A program made the translations under genes and the position numbers. The notes under the pieces were generated by a model. It was given only the letters and a program-made list of their open reading frames with translations. It was not told the DNA's origin and did not search any database. A stretch of 64,000 bases of DNA, taken from the NCBI GenBank assembly GCA_031276355.1, contig JAISNC010000028.1:48125-112124 (forward strand), in the 5' to 3' direction. This document shows positions 1 to 10,055 of the stretch, piece by piece (positions within the stretch are counted from its first letter, which is position 1; each line of letters opens with the position of its first letter). This DNA comes from Odoribacteraceae bacterium. Its GTDB lineage: Bacteria; Bacteroidota; Bacteroidia; Bacteroidales; Marinifilaceae.

Positions 1-2
1 CG

Positions 3-2039
3 CTGCAGTCGTTCAAGATCCCGGACGTCATCGGGTTGATCGCGGCGGGCGCGTTGCTCGGCCCGCGCGGGTTCCACGTGATGGAGCGGGACAGCAGCAT
101 CGTGCTTTTCGGGACGGTGGGGTTGTTGTACATCATGTTCCTGGCGGGGCTGGAGGTCAACATGGCCGATTTCAAGAAGAATAGCGCGAAGGGATTCATC
201 TTCGGGATGTTCACCTTCTGGATCCCGGCGTTGCTGGGGATCTTCGCCGGGCGTTGCCTGCTGGGTTTCTCGTGGGGTGCCTCGATCTTGCTGGCGAGCA
301 TGTTCGCCTCCAACACGCTGCTGACGTACCCCATCGCGAGCAAGTACGGGGTGACGAAGAACCGGTCGGTGACGATCGCGGTGATGGGGGCGGTCGTCAC
401 GTGCGTCCTTGCGTTGCTGGTGCTGGCCGTCGCCACGGGGATGTCGACGGGGGAGCTGGGCCAGTTCTTCTGGTGGCGCCTGGGCCTCTCCACGTTGCTG
501 GCCTGCGCGGGGATCATCTTCTTGTTCCCCGTTTGCACTCGCTGGTTCTTCAAGCGTTACGACGACAAGGTGCTCCAGTACATCTTCGTGCTGGGGTTGC
601 TGTTCCTGGCCTCGTTCCTGGCCGAGGTGGCGGGGCTGGCGGCGGTGATCGGCTCGTTCCTGGCCGGGCTGTCGTTGAACAAGTTGATCCCGAACACGTC
701 GGCGTTGATGAACCGCATCGAGTTCGTGGGGAACGCCCTCTTCATCCCGCTCTTTCTGGTGGGGGTGGGGATGCTGGTCGATTACCGGGTCTTCGCCGGC
801 GACTGGAACACGCTGTGCGTGGCCGCGGTGATGACCGTGTTGGCCACCGCGTCGAAATTCGCGGCGGCGTGGCTGGCGCAGAAGAGCTTCCGTCTGACCG
901 TCGCCGAACGGAACCTGGTCTTCGGGTTGAGCAACTCGCGGGTGGCCGCCACGCTGGCGGCCGTGATGGTGGGCTACCAGGTGATCCTTCCCGACGGGAG
1001 CCGCCTGCTGGACGATAGCATCCTCAACGGCACGATCGTGATGATCCTGGGGACGTGCGTCATCGCGTCGTTCGTCACGCGGCGGGGCGCGCGGGAGGTG
1101 GCCCTGGCCGACATGGCGGGGGAAGATATCGCGGCGGACGACACGGGGGAACGGGTGCTGATCCCGTTGAGCAACGTGACGAACGTGGAGGAACTGGTCA
1201 GCCTGGCCGTCTCCCTGAAGTCCGCCAGGGGGGAGTCGACGCTGGCGGCGCTACACGTGATTCGCTCGGATAACGCCGGCCCCCCGGCGGAGCGAGAGGC
1301 CGGCAAACTGCTGGAGGGCGCCGTGAAAACGGCCGCCGCGATGGACGCGGCGTTGACCCCGTTGACGCGCTACGATTACGACGTGGCGAACGGGATCAAG
1401 CACGCGGTGAAGGAGCAGAAGATCACGGACCTCGTGCTGGGATTGAGTGGCGAGCGAGAGATCACGGACTCGTTCCTGGGGCGATTGATCGACAAGGTGC
1501 TGGCGAAATGCGCCGCGACGACCTTGATCTACCGGCCGGTACAGCCCCTGTCCACCGTGAGGCGTTACGTCGTGCTGATCCCCCACCACGCCGAGAAGGA
1601 GGTGGGCTTCCCCTACTGGCTGCTCCGGGTGTGGAACCTGGCCCGGAACCTGGGCAACAAGATGATCTTCTACGCCGGCCCCGTCACGCTCGGCGTGTTG
1701 CGGGAGATTCACGCCCGCCACCCGATCCACGCCGAGTTCAACGATTTGCCGGGGCGGGACGATTTCTTGATCGTCTCCCGCGAGGTGAAGGGGGACGACG
1801 GGCTGGTGATCGTCATGAGCCGCCGGAACTACCCGTCGTACGCCCGGGACATGGCCGCGCTCCCCGCGTGGCTGAATAAACATTTCAGCCGCAATAACTG
1901 CCTGCTGATTTACCCCGTGCAGATAGGCGTGGGGGAGGAAGGGATGGGCTTCGTTCACCTCGTGCCCCGCCTGGAGGCGTTCGAGAACCTGGACGGGATG
2001 AGCCGGGTACTCCGGGAATTGTTCCGTAAAAACAAATGA
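3..2039 (+). CDS. Cation:proton antiporter (Kef/CPA2-type membrane domain with C-terminal UspA-like region), 5' truncated by the window edge
   Basis: Frame stays open upstream of the listed TTG start (LQSFKIPDVIGLIAAGALLGPRGFHV, the typical CPA2 N-terminus); multiple TM segments. Confidence 0.85.
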   Translation: MQSFKIPDVIGLIAAGALLGPRGFHVMERDSSIVLFGTVGLLYIMFLAGLEVNMADFKKNSAKGFIFGMFTFWIPALLGIFAGRCLLGFSWGASILLASMFASNTLLTYPIASKYGVTKNRSVTIAVMGAVVTCVLALLVLAVATGMSTGELGQFFWWRLGLSTLLACAGIIFLFPVCTRWFFKRYDDKVLQYIFVLGLLFLASFLAEVAGLAAVIGSFLAGLSLNKLIPNTSALMNRIEFVGNALFIPLFLVGVGMLVDYRVFAGDWNTLCVAAVMTVLATASKFAAAWLAQKSFRLTVAERNLVFGLSNSRVAATLAAVMVGYQVILPDGSRLLDDSILNGTIVMILGTCVIASFVTRRGAREVALADMAGEDIAADDTGERVLIPLSNVTNVEELVSLAVSLKSARGESTLAALHVIRSDNAGPPAEREAGKLLEGAVKTAAAMDAALTPLTRYDYDVANGIKHAVKEQKITDLVLGLSGEREITDSFLGRLIDKVLAKCAATTLIYRPVQPLSTVRRYVVLIPHHAEKEVGFPYWLLRVWNLARNLGNKMIFYAGPVTLGVLREIHARHPIHAEFNDLPGRDDFLIVSREVKGDDGLVIVMSRRNYPSYARDMAALPAWLNKHFSRNNCLLIYPVQIGVGEEGMGFVHLVPRLEAFENLDGMSRVLRELFRKNK

Positions 2040-4666
2040 ACATGAAAAGATCGCTGTTACTGTTGTTACCCGCGACCGGCTTGTCGATCGCGTGGATGGC
2101 CACCTCGTTCGAGAAGGACGTGCTGGCCAAGTTCACGGCGCACGTGTACGCCATCCCGCACGAGAAACTATACATGCACACGGACAAGAGCGTTTACGTG
2201 ACCGGGGAGAAGGTCTGGTTCCGGGCCTACCTCGTGAACGCGCGGGATCACGCCCCCGGCGGGGTGTATAGCCGTTTCATCTACGCCGACCTGGTGGACC
2301 AGCGGGATTCGCTGGTCGCGCGGGTGAAGGTGGCGGGACGGGGGGACACCGCTTGCTTCCACGGCTACCTCCCCCTCCCGCGATCGTTGCCCCAGGGGAA
2401 CTATTGCCTGCGCGGGTATAGCTATTACATGCAAAACGACGGGGATGACTTCTTGTTCAAGAAACAAATACGCGTGATCAACCCGCGGGACTCCCGCGTG
2501 AGGACGGAGGTCGCTTACCGCGCGGGGCAAGCCGGCAACCACGTCATGGCGGTGCGCTTCTTGGACGTGTCGGGTGCCCCTTACTCCAGGGCTTTCTTGA
2601 CCCACGAGGCGCGCGCGGACGGGAGAGAACCCCGTGTCAAGACAACCCGCGCCGACGAGAACGGGGAAGTGATCATCCGCGTCGACACGGCGGTAAAACA
2701 CGTCAAGTTCGGTTTCCTGGACGGCAAGCCCTTCTCTTTCACGCGTCACCTCTACCTCCCCCGGTTGAACCGGGACGCGGACGTGCAGTTTTTCCCGGAG
2801 GGAGGGACGTTGTTGGTGGGAAACTGGCAAAACGTCGCCTTCAAGGCGGTCGGCACCGACGGCATGCCGGTGAACGTCGAGGGGGAACTCTACCAGGACT
2901 CGACGCTCATCGCCACCTTCGCCTCCCGGCACGACGGGATGGGGGTGTTCCGCGTGCCGGTCTCTCCCGGCCACCGTTTTTCGGTGGTGACGCGCTTGCC
3001 CTCGGGCGAGGAGCGACACCACGACCTGCCCGTGCCGTCACCGGTGGGATTCGGCCTCACCGTCAAGACGAGCGGCGATTCGCTGCTTTACCGCGTCCTC
3101 AAGGGAGAGCAAGCGCTCTTCCCGGGTGACCTCTATCTCTTCGTCCACTCCGCCGGCCGCGTGATGGCCCTCGAGCGCGTGAATCGCCTTTACACGGGGA
3201 AGATGGCCCTGGCGCCCTTCCCGGAGGGGATCGCTCACCTGTTGCTGGTCGACGGGCAGGGGGCGGTCTATAGCGAGCGCCTTCTCTTCGTGCGGCAACG
3301 GGAACGCCCGCGGGTGAAGATCGTGCCGGACAGGAGCGCGTACGCAACCCGCGACCGGGTGACGCTGGACATCGGCTTTGAGCCCGCCCTCGAGGGGACG
3401 GAACGAGGCTCCTTTTCCATCACCGTGACGGATGATAGTCAAGTGCCCGTGGACACCACCGGGGATCATATCCTGTCCCATTTGCTGCTGACGTCCGAGT
3501 TGAAAGGCCATATCCACGCCCCCGCGTACTATTTTTCCGGTGCCCCGGGAGCGGACGAGGCCCTCGACCTGGTCATGATGACGCACGGGTGGAGGCGTTT
3601 TGACTTCCCCGCGATCATGCGGGGGGAGATCGCCAGGCCCTATCCCATCGAGCGGGGCCAAGTGGTGTCGGGCAAGGTCGACAACTTGTGGGGGAAACGG
3701 TCGAAGGCAGCCAACGTCATCTTGCTCTCCACGAGCGGCATCGTGCGGATGGGCGAGACGGACGACGCGGGCCACTTCTCGATAGACGTCGCTTTCCCGG
3801 ACAGCACCCGGTTCGTGCTGCAAGCGTTGAGCGAGAAAGGGCGCCGGGGCGTTGCCGTTACCATTGACAAGGACGCGTTCCTCCCCCCGCGCTACACGTT
3901 ACCCCGCACCCTGGAAGCGCGCCGGGAAGAGGAGGCGTTCTTTCGCGCGCACGGCCAAAACTACTACTACGAGCAGGGCGAGAAAATCTACCTCCTTGAC
4001 GAGGTGACCGTCACGCGTCGCCGCCAGCGGGAATACCGCTCTTTTTACGACCGGCAAGCCCGCTATTACGCGGACTCGGCCGCCATCGCGGAGGTACGTG
4101 GCGCCAGCGTCCCGGGGATCATCCAGCAGCTATTCCCCGGCGTGTTGCTGGAACGGGACGATGAAGGAGAGGAGTATTTCTCCTATTTTGATCGCAGGTT
4201 ATACCTGTTGGCCAACGATTTTGAAGAGCGGATGGAGTTCTTCCACGCGTTGCACCCGGACGCGCTGTTGAGCATCTCGATGCTTGACGGGCAACAGGGG
4301 CGCATGTATTTCGGGGAACAGGGCGCGGGCGGCGTGATTAACGTCTCCTACAAGTTCGGCTTTACCCCGGCTTCCCCCGGCCGGCCCAATATCGTCCCCT
4401 TCACGTTACTGGGCTACCAGAAGGCGGACCAGTTTTACGTCCCGAAGTACGACATCGACTCCGTCCGGACGGCCAGAGGGCATGACTCCCGCCGGACGAT
4501 CTACTGGAATCCCGTGGTGAACCTCTCGCCCGGGAAACGGGGCGAACAACTCTCTTTTTACACCGCCGACACGCCAGGACGTTACTCCGTGCTCCTGGAG
4601 GGGATCACCGCCGGGGGCAGGATATGCCGGGAACGTCACGCCCTGATCGTGAAAACGAGACGGTAA
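2036..4666 (+). CDS. Outer-membrane/periplasmic protein with macroglobulin MG2-like N-terminus and TonB-receptor plug-like C-terminal region
   Basis: Motif LYMHTDKSVYVTGEKVWFRAYLVNA (MG2-like); VTVTRRRQREYRSFYDR...VPGIIQQLFPGVLLE (plug-like); overlaps the upstream CDS by 4 nt. Confidence 0.6.
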   Translation: MNMKRSLLLLLPATGLSIAWMATSFEKDVLAKFTAHVYAIPHEKLYMHTDKSVYVTGEKVWFRAYLVNARDHAPGGVYSRFIYADLVDQRDSLVARVKVAGRGDTACFHGYLPLPRSLPQGNYCLRGYSYYMQNDGDDFLFKKQIRVINPRDSRVRTEVAYRAGQAGNHVMAVRFLDVSGAPYSRAFLTHEARADGREPRVKTTRADENGEVIIRVDTAVKHVKFGFLDGKPFSFTRHLYLPRLNRDADVQFFPEGGTLLVGNWQNVAFKAVGTDGMPVNVEGELYQDSTLIATFASRHDGMGVFRVPVSPGHRFSVVTRLPSGEERHHDLPVPSPVGFGLTVKTSGDSLLYRVLKGEQALFPGDLYLFVHSAGRVMALERVNRLYTGKMALAPFPEGIAHLLLVDGQGAVYSERLLFVRQRERPRVKIVPDRSAYATRDRVTLDIGFEPALEGTERGSFSITVTDDSQVPVDTTGDHILSHLLLTSELKGHIHAPAYYFSGAPGADEALDLVMMTHGWRRFDFPAIMRGEIARPYPIERGQVVSGKVDNLWGKRSKAANVILLSTSGIVRMGETDDAGHFSIDVAFPDSTRFVLQALSEKGRRGVAVTIDKDAFLPPRYTLPRTLEARREEEAFFRAHGQNYYYEQGEKIYLLDEVTVTRRRQREYRSFYDRQARYYADSAAIAEVRGASVPGIIQQLFPGVLLERDDEGEEYFSYFDRRLYLLANDFEERMEFFHALHPDALLSISMLDGQQGRMYFGEQGAGGVINVSYKFGFTPASPGRPNIVPFTLLGYQKADQFYVPKYDIDSVRTARGHDSRRTIYWNPVVNLSPGKRGEQLSFYTADTPGRYSVLLEGITAGGRICRERHALIVKTRR

Positions 4667-4712
4667 AACAAAGAGGATAATACTTAATTTTCATGAAACG
4701 CTTCTCCCCCTT

Positions 4713-4741
4713 TTGTATTTGGCGAAAAAAATATACTTTTG
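4713..4741 (+). promoter_or_regulatory. Putative Bacteroidota sigma-ABfr promoter (TTG-N18-TACTTTTG) upstream of the first HTH regulator
   Basis: ttg at 4713-4715, TACTTTTG at 4734-4741, 18-nt gap, 37 nt before ATG 4779. Confidence 0.55.
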
Positions 4742-4778
4742 CGCGCATGGAAAGTGCGTCCTTTTCTACCGATAAAAT

Positions 4779-5738
4779 ATGAAAGAAGAATTAAACAAAG
4801 AGTTAATAACCGCTATCGCGCAGTGCCTGCCGAGAGGGGAGAGCATGGTGAACTTGATCTCCGAGATCCTGTCCATGGGAAAAGAGTCGGTGTATCGCAG
4901 GTTGCGGGGCGAGGTGTTGTTCACGTTCGAGGAGGTGGCCAAGCTCGCCCGGGGATTGAACATATCCATGGATAACATGATCGGCCTGAAAAGCATCAGG
5001 CGGGCCCTCTTCGACTTGAGCTTGATAAAGATGGATAACCTGTTCGACAAGTACTACGAGGTGTTAGACGGTTATATAGAGATATTCAAGGTCTTGAAGC
5101 GAGATCCCGGGTCGAAAATCAAGCTGGCTTTTAATACATTCCCTTACATGTTCGTGACGCCTTACCCGACGCTCGCGCGGTTCCAGCTCTTCAGGTGGAT
5201 CAACCAGATACGGGTGAACCAGAACCTGACCGCCTTCTCCGCGTTAGAGATGCCGGAACGGGTGCTGGATATCCAGCGAGCGTTCGTCAGCGAGATGTAC
5301 GGTGCCGGGAGCACGCAGTACCTCATGGACGAGAGCATGTTCTCCTCGTTCGTGCAGCAAGTGCGCTATTTCGCCAAGCTCAGGCTGCTGAACAAGGAAG
5401 AGACCAGGCAGTTGCAACAGGAACTGCTCGCGTTGTTGAACGACCTGGAGGCGTTGTCCATCCGGGGATCTTTCGAGAACGGGAAAGAGGTACAGATCTA
5501 CCTCTCCGATTTTGCCTTCAAGCTCTCTTCGGCCTACTTCGAGTGCCAGGATTTCGTGATGTGCGATCTCCTGCTCTACTCGATGAACAGGGTGCGTTCT
5601 TATAACGTGAAGTTGTGCCAGACTCAGAGTGACTGGATCGAATCGTTGAAACGCTACGCCACGTTGATTACCCAAAGCGGTGAGATACAGCGAGCGGATT
5701 ATATGGAAAAACAGAGGGAATGTATCATGACTATTTGA
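4779..5738 (+). CDS. HTH (XRE-like) regulator with long C-terminal domain of unknown function, tandem copy 1
   Basis: HTH-like N-terminus (LISEILSMGKESVYRRLRGEVLFTFEEVAKLARGLNISMDNMIG); paralogous to the next gene. Confidence 0.65.
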   Translation: MKEELNKELITAIAQCLPRGESMVNLISEILSMGKESVYRRLRGEVLFTFEEVAKLARGLNISMDNMIGLKSIRRALFDLSLIKMDNLFDKYYEVLDGYIEIFKVLKRDPGSKIKLAFNTFPYMFVTPYPTLARFQLFRWINQIRVNQNLTAFSALEMPERVLDIQRAFVSEMYGAGSTQYLMDESMFSSFVQQVRYFAKLRLLNKEETRQLQQELLALLNDLEALSIRGSFENGKEVQIYLSDFAFKLSSAYFECQDFVMCDLLLYSMNRVRSYNVKLCQTQSDWIESLKRYATLITQSGEIQRADYMEKQRECIMTI

Positions 5739-5749
5739 ACGAGAGCCGT

Positions 5750-6715
5750 ATGAATGACGCGAAAAGATTGAATCAAGAGTTGTTGGAGGCGATAAAACAG
5801 TCCATCCCGGCCGACACGAACCTGGTGAAAGTGATAGAGGTCGCGCTGGGGATCGGGAAAGAGGCTGTCTATCGCCGGATACGCGGGGACGTTCCCTTTA
5901 CTTTTGACGAGGTGGTGGCCCTCACGTTGAAGTTCGGCATGTCGCTCGACCGCTTTTTGGGGATACAGTACCAGGAGTCCGTGATTTATGACTTGAACCA
6001 GATATCACCCGCCCAACCGATGGAGGATTACTATAACATGCTGTCGGTGGAGGTGGAGATGTTCAAGGAGTTTAACAGGAAGCCGGAAGCGAAGGTCTAC
6101 ATGGCCTATAACATGCTCCCCTTCCCCTTCTTTTACTCGCTGGAATACTTGTGGAAATTTGATATCTACCAGTTATTGCACCAGATGGAGCAAGAAAAAC
6201 GGATAGAAAATTTCTCGCGCGTGCTCTTCCCCGAATCCCTGCTCAAGAAACGCGACGAGTTGTTCGAGGCGTATCAAAACATCCCGTGGAGTTGCTATAT
6301 CTTGGATCGCAGGATCTTTACCTCGTTGTTGAGGGAGATAAATTACATCTACAAGTTGGGGTTGATCTCGAAGGAGGAGATCGGTCGCCTTAAAAAGGAG
6401 CTTTACCAGTTGTTCGACACGATCGAATCGACCGCGACGACGGGCAAGTTTCACGGGCGTAGCTCGATGGTTCTCTATCTCGCCAACCTCGACCTGGAGG
6501 GGGCATATTGTTGCTACGAGTGCCCGGAATTGAATTTCACTCACCTGCGCGCCTATCGCCTGGGAATGTTGAACTCCTCTACCCCGGAGATCTTCACGGC
6601 GCAACGGAACTACATCGAGTCGTTGAAGCGCTTCTCCACGCTTATCACGAAGAGCGGCGAGATGGAACGGAATATCTTCCTGCAAGAGCAACGGGCGCTG
6701 GTGGACGCGTTGTGA
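5750..6715 (+). CDS. HTH (XRE-like) regulator with long C-terminal domain of unknown function, tandem copy 2
   Basis: Same layout as 4779-5738; shared (W/Y)IESLKR(Y/F)xTLIT(K/Q)SGE(M/I)xR near the C-terminus; start moved to internal ATG 5750. Confidence 0.65.
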   Translation: MNDAKRLNQELLEAIKQSIPADTNLVKVIEVALGIGKEAVYRRIRGDVPFTFDEVVALTLKFGMSLDRFLGIQYQESVIYDLNQISPAQPMEDYYNMLSVEVEMFKEFNRKPEAKVYMAYNMLPFPFFYSLEYLWKFDIYQLLHQMEQEKRIENFSRVLFPESLLKKRDELFEAYQNIPWSCYILDRRIFTSLLREINYIYKLGLISKEEIGRLKKELYQLFDTIESTATTGKFHGRSSMVLYLANLDLEGAYCCYECPELNFTHLRAYRLGMLNSSTPEIFTAQRNYIESLKRFSTLITKSGEMERNIFLQEQRALVDAL

Positions 6716-6780
6716 CGCGCTTCTCGCCCGGTCTGCCATGATTGCCTGTTTCCCGGTACATGGCTTTTCCCCCGTGATAG

Positions 6781-7947
6781 TCAGTAGGTGAATTGCCCAA
6801 ATTCACTGGTGATGGTCAACTTGTTCCGGTCGGCGGCACGACATTGCCCCACGATCCGGGCATCGATGTTGAACGCTTGCGCAATGGCGATGATCTCGTC
6901 GGCTATGCGACGGTTGACGTATAGCTCCATGCGATGTCCCATGTTAAACACCTTGTACATCTCTTCCCACGCGGTACCCGATTGTTCCTGGATCAACCTG
7001 AACAGCGGGGGCACGGGGAAAAGGTTGTCTTTGACCACGTGTAGCCGGTCGACGAAATTCAGCACCTTGGTCTGGCCCCCCCCGGAGCAGTGGACCATCC
7101 CGTGTATCTCTTTCCGGAACTGTTCCAACACCCGCTTGATCACGGGGATATAGGTGCGCGTGGGCGAAAGTACTAATTTCCCCGCGTCGATGCCCAGCCC
7201 GGCGATCGCCTCCGTCAACGCGAGCGTGCCGGTGTAAACTAACTCGTCGGGGATGGCGTTGTCGTAGCTTTCGGGGTACTTCAGGGCGAGGTAATGGGCG
7301 AAAACGTCGTGACGCGCGGAGGTGAGGCCGTTAGACCCCATGCCGCCGTTATACCCCTCCTCGTAAGAGGCTTGCCCGAAAGAGGCCAAGCCCACGATCA
7401 CGTCGCCGGGCCGGATGCGATGGTTCGAGATCACGTCGGCGCGCCTCATCCGGCAGGTGACGGTGGAGTCGACGATGATGGTGCGTACAAGGTCGCCCAC
7501 GTCGGCCGTCTCTCCCCCGGTGGGGTAGATGTTCACGCCCAGCTTCCGGTACGAGTCGACAAGTTCTTCCGTCCCGTTGATGATGGCGGCGATCACCTCC
7601 CCGGGTATCCGGTGTTTGTTTCTCCCGATCGTGGAGGAGAGCAGGATGTTGTCCGTGGCACCGACGCAGATCAAGTCGTCGATATTCATGACCAGCGCGT
7701 CTTGCGCGATCCCTTTCCACACGGAGAGATCGCCCGTCTCTCGCCAGTAGAGGTAGGCGAGGGACGATTTGGTGCCCGCGCCGTCGGCATGCATGATGTT
7801 GCAATAGCTTTTTTTTCCGCCGAGGTAGTCGGGGACGATTTTGCAGAAGGCTTTCGGGAACAAACCCTTGTCGATGTTTTTGATGGCAGCGTGAACATCC
7901 TCCTTGGATGCCGAGACGCCTCTCCGGTTGTATCTTTCGTCTTTTCT
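6781..7947 (-). CDS. purM: Phosphoribosylformylglycinamidine cyclo-ligase (AIR synthetase), Bacteroidota type
   Basis: YNRRGVSASKEDVHAAI...HADGAGTKSSLAYLYW...GGETADVGDLVRTI; 388 aa from the internal Met. Confidence 0.85.
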   Translation of the reverse strand, partial: RKDERYNRRGVSASKEDVHAAIKNIDKGLFPKAFCKIVPDYLGGKKSYCNIMHADGAGTKSSLAYLYWRETGDLSVWKGIAQDALVMNIDDLICVGATDNILLSSTIGRNKHRIPGEVIAAIINGTEELVDSYRKLGVNIYPTGGETADVGDLVRTIIVDSTVTCRMRRADVISNHRIRPGDVIVGLASFGQASYEEGYNGGMGSNGLTSARHDVFAHYLALKYPESYDNAIPDELVYTGTLALTEAIAGLGIDAGKLVLSPTRTYIPVIKRVLEQFRKEIHGMVHCSGGGQTKVLNFVDRLHVVKDNLFPVPPLFRLIQEQSGTAWEEMYKVFNMGHRMELYVNRRIADEIIAIAQAFNIDARIVGQCRAADRNKLTITSEFGQFTY

Positions 7948-8001
7948 CATAAAACGTGATGCGCGTGAATTTCGTGCCAAAGGTAAGAAAAATAGCGAGA
8001 C

Positions 8002-8019
8002 GGGGTTGTCTCAAAAGCC
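8002..8019 (+). repeat. Copy A of the GGGCTGTCTCRAAAGCC repeat (ggggttgtctcaaaagcc)
   Basis: Near-identical to 13945-13961, 62014-62030 and the reverse complement of 16729-16746. Confidence 0.6.
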
Positions 8020-8164
8020 GGTTTTCGGGCGCTGTTTCTCGTTTTTGAGCGTTACCGCGTGTCCCCTCCGGGACGCGGCACCCACGGGGGCATCATGCCG
8101 CTGCTTTCCATCCAAGTTGCGGAATGTTATTTCACGGGTACATGGTGCCAACGGGTCGCGCACG

Positions 8165-8329
8165 TTATATCATCCCGCTGCTCGAGTTAAATTCGATCCG
8201 TTTTTTCCAGTCGATTTGTCCGGATTCACTGCAAAACTCGTCGATGAACTCCCTCGTGAATTTGTTAATCATGTTCACGTACGATGCCATCGCTCCGTTG
8301 CTGGTGAAAGGTACCGATGTTCTCTTCAA
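8165..8329 (-). other. 54-codon ORF (TTG start overlapping the methyltransferase stop), possible truncated restriction-gene remnant
   Basis: Open frame LKRTSVPFTSNGAMASYVNMINKFTREFIDEFCSESGQIDWKKRIEFNSSSGMI*; TTGA overlap with the upstream stop. Confidence 0.35.
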
Positions 8330-9183
8330 CGTATCTCTATTTCATAGTTCACGTCCGGTTCAAATAAAATTAATTTCACGGGTTCGAGCCGACGCTTCAC
8401 CATGTCATAATATTCGGGCGAGATCTCGATCCCGATGGAATGGCGATTCAGGCGCTGGGCCACGAAATTGGTCGTTCCCGATCCCATAAAGGGATCAAGC
8501 ACGGTGTCGCCCTCCTTCGTGAAGAGCTTTATAAACCATTCGGGCAACTCTTCGGGAAACGCGGCACTATGGTTTTTATTGCCACATTCGGTTGCCAGGT
8601 GCAACACGTTCGTCGGGTACGCCTTCTCCCGCTCCAACCAGTGAGAGATGTTCTTCCCGAAGCCGCTCCCTACCTTCGAGTTATCCCGGGTCTTATCCGT
8701 CTCGCTTAAATGCTTCAATCGCCCTTTCGTCCAATCCCCCATGGGCACCATCACCTCCTCCTGGTACATGGAAAAAGCCTTCTGTTTATTAAACTGCAAG
8801 AGGCGTTCCCAGGCATCCCGGAAGCGATTAGGCCATTTCCCGGGGTAGCAATTTTTCTTGTGCCAGATAAACTCTTCCGTCCAGAGCCACCCCTGTTTCC
8901 GCATCTCTATGATCAGCTCCATCACGTAAGTGCTCCGCTCGCTATTAACTACTTTTTCCTTGATATTCAATATAAAAGTACCCGACGGGGAGAGCACCCG
9001 CAAGAGTTCTCGCGAAACGGGGAGAAACCACTCGACATATTTGTCGGGCGCGATCCCCCCGTACGTGTTCTTCCGCTGGTCGGCGTAAGGAGGTGACGTG
9101 AACACGAGATCGATCGAGTTGTCCGGAAGCTCCTTGAGCACTTCCCGGCAATCTCCTAACTTTACTGTCGTGTTGATTTTCAT
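8326..9183 (-). CDS. Site-specific DNA methyltransferase, beta-class (N4-cytosine or N6-adenine)
   Basis: TSPPYADQRK (motif IV) precedes DPFMGSGTT (motif I); 285 aa. Confidence 0.88.
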   Translation of the reverse strand: MKINTTVKLGDCREVLKELPDNSIDLVFTSPPYADQRKNTYGGIAPDKYVEWFLPVSRELLRVLSPSGTFILNIKEKVVNSERSTYVMELIIEMRKQGWLWTEEFIWHKKNCYPGKWPNRFRDAWERLLQFNKQKAFSMYQEEVMVPMGDWTKGRLKHLSETDKTRDNSKVGSGFGKNISHWLEREKAYPTNVLHLATECGNKNHSAAFPEELPEWFIKLFTKEGDTVLDPFMGSGTTNFVAQRLNRHSIGIEISPEYYDMVKRRLEPVKLILFEPDVNYEIEIR

Positions 9184-9278
9184 GGGGCCTTTGTATTCTT
9201 ACCCGCGAAGATAGAGAATTATTTTAATCCGCTCGCGACATCCTGACAATTCACGCGAGGGGTTCGATAGTATCTCCT

Positions 9279-10055
9279 TCAGAGAGAGAGCGAACAGGAA
9301 AGGCCACCGTGACGACCGTTGTAGAAAGGCGAGAGGGAGAGAGTTTTACCCTTTCTCGCGAGCAGTTCCTCGATGGCAGGAGAGAGCCAATAGGCCAGTT
9401 TAGTACTCAAGATGCCGAGGCCGGCACCGAAGGAGACATCGCCGACCCAGTGTTTGTTGTTGTAGACGCGGCAGGCCCCGGTGCAAGCGGCAATAGTGTA
9501 ACCGGCAATGCCATACCAGATGGAAAGCTCCTTGTATTCCTGATGCAGGAACTCCGCGCCCATGAACGCCATCGCCGTGTGACCGGAAGGGAACGAGTTG
9601 CGAGCCGATTTATCGGGGCGTAACTCGCGCGTGGTATACTTGAGCGCGTTCACCGAGGCGGCCATGAAGAGAGCGGAGAGTCCCAGGATCACGCTACAGT
9701 CGCGGAAGTGGTGCCGTCCCCTGATACCGATCAGGTTGAGCGCGTAGACACTGCCGATAGGGAAGTACTGCGTCGCGTCATTCGCCTTGATCTTCGCGGG
9801 AGGGTGGAGGAGGATAGGGTGCCCGATCGCGTAGTTCAGTAAACGGACGCGAGAGGCCGCGAGCGCCTCGACGGTACCGTAGGTCACGAGCACGGCCGGG
9901 AGGATAAGTTGCCGTACCGGGAAACCGGTCAGCACTCGCTTTGTATTATCCTCGCGCGGCGTTAGCAGCTCGCCAGCAACCGCACGGGGAGAGAGGATGA
10001 CGAGGCATAAGCATAGCATAAAATGGATTAGCTGCTTGTTGTTAGGGTACATCAT
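9279..10055 (-). CDS. PAP2 superfamily phosphatase (membrane-associated)
   Basis: PAP2 signature pieces: KYTTRELRPDKSARNSFPSGHTAMAF and RVYNNKHWVGDVSFGAGLG; start chosen at MMYPNNKQ. Confidence 0.85.
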   Translation of the reverse strand: MMYPNNKQLIHFMLCLCLVILSPRAVAGELLTPREDNTKRVLTGFPVRQLILPAVLVTYGTVEALAASRVRLLNYAIGHPILLHPPAKIKANDATQYFPIGSVYALNLIGIRGRHHFRDCSVILGLSALFMAASVNALKYTTRELRPDKSARNSFPSGHTAMAFMGAEFLHQEYKELSIWYGIAGYTIAACTGACRVYNNKHWVGDVSFGAGLGILSTKLAYWLSPAIEELLARKGKTLSLSPFYNGRHGGLSCSLSL

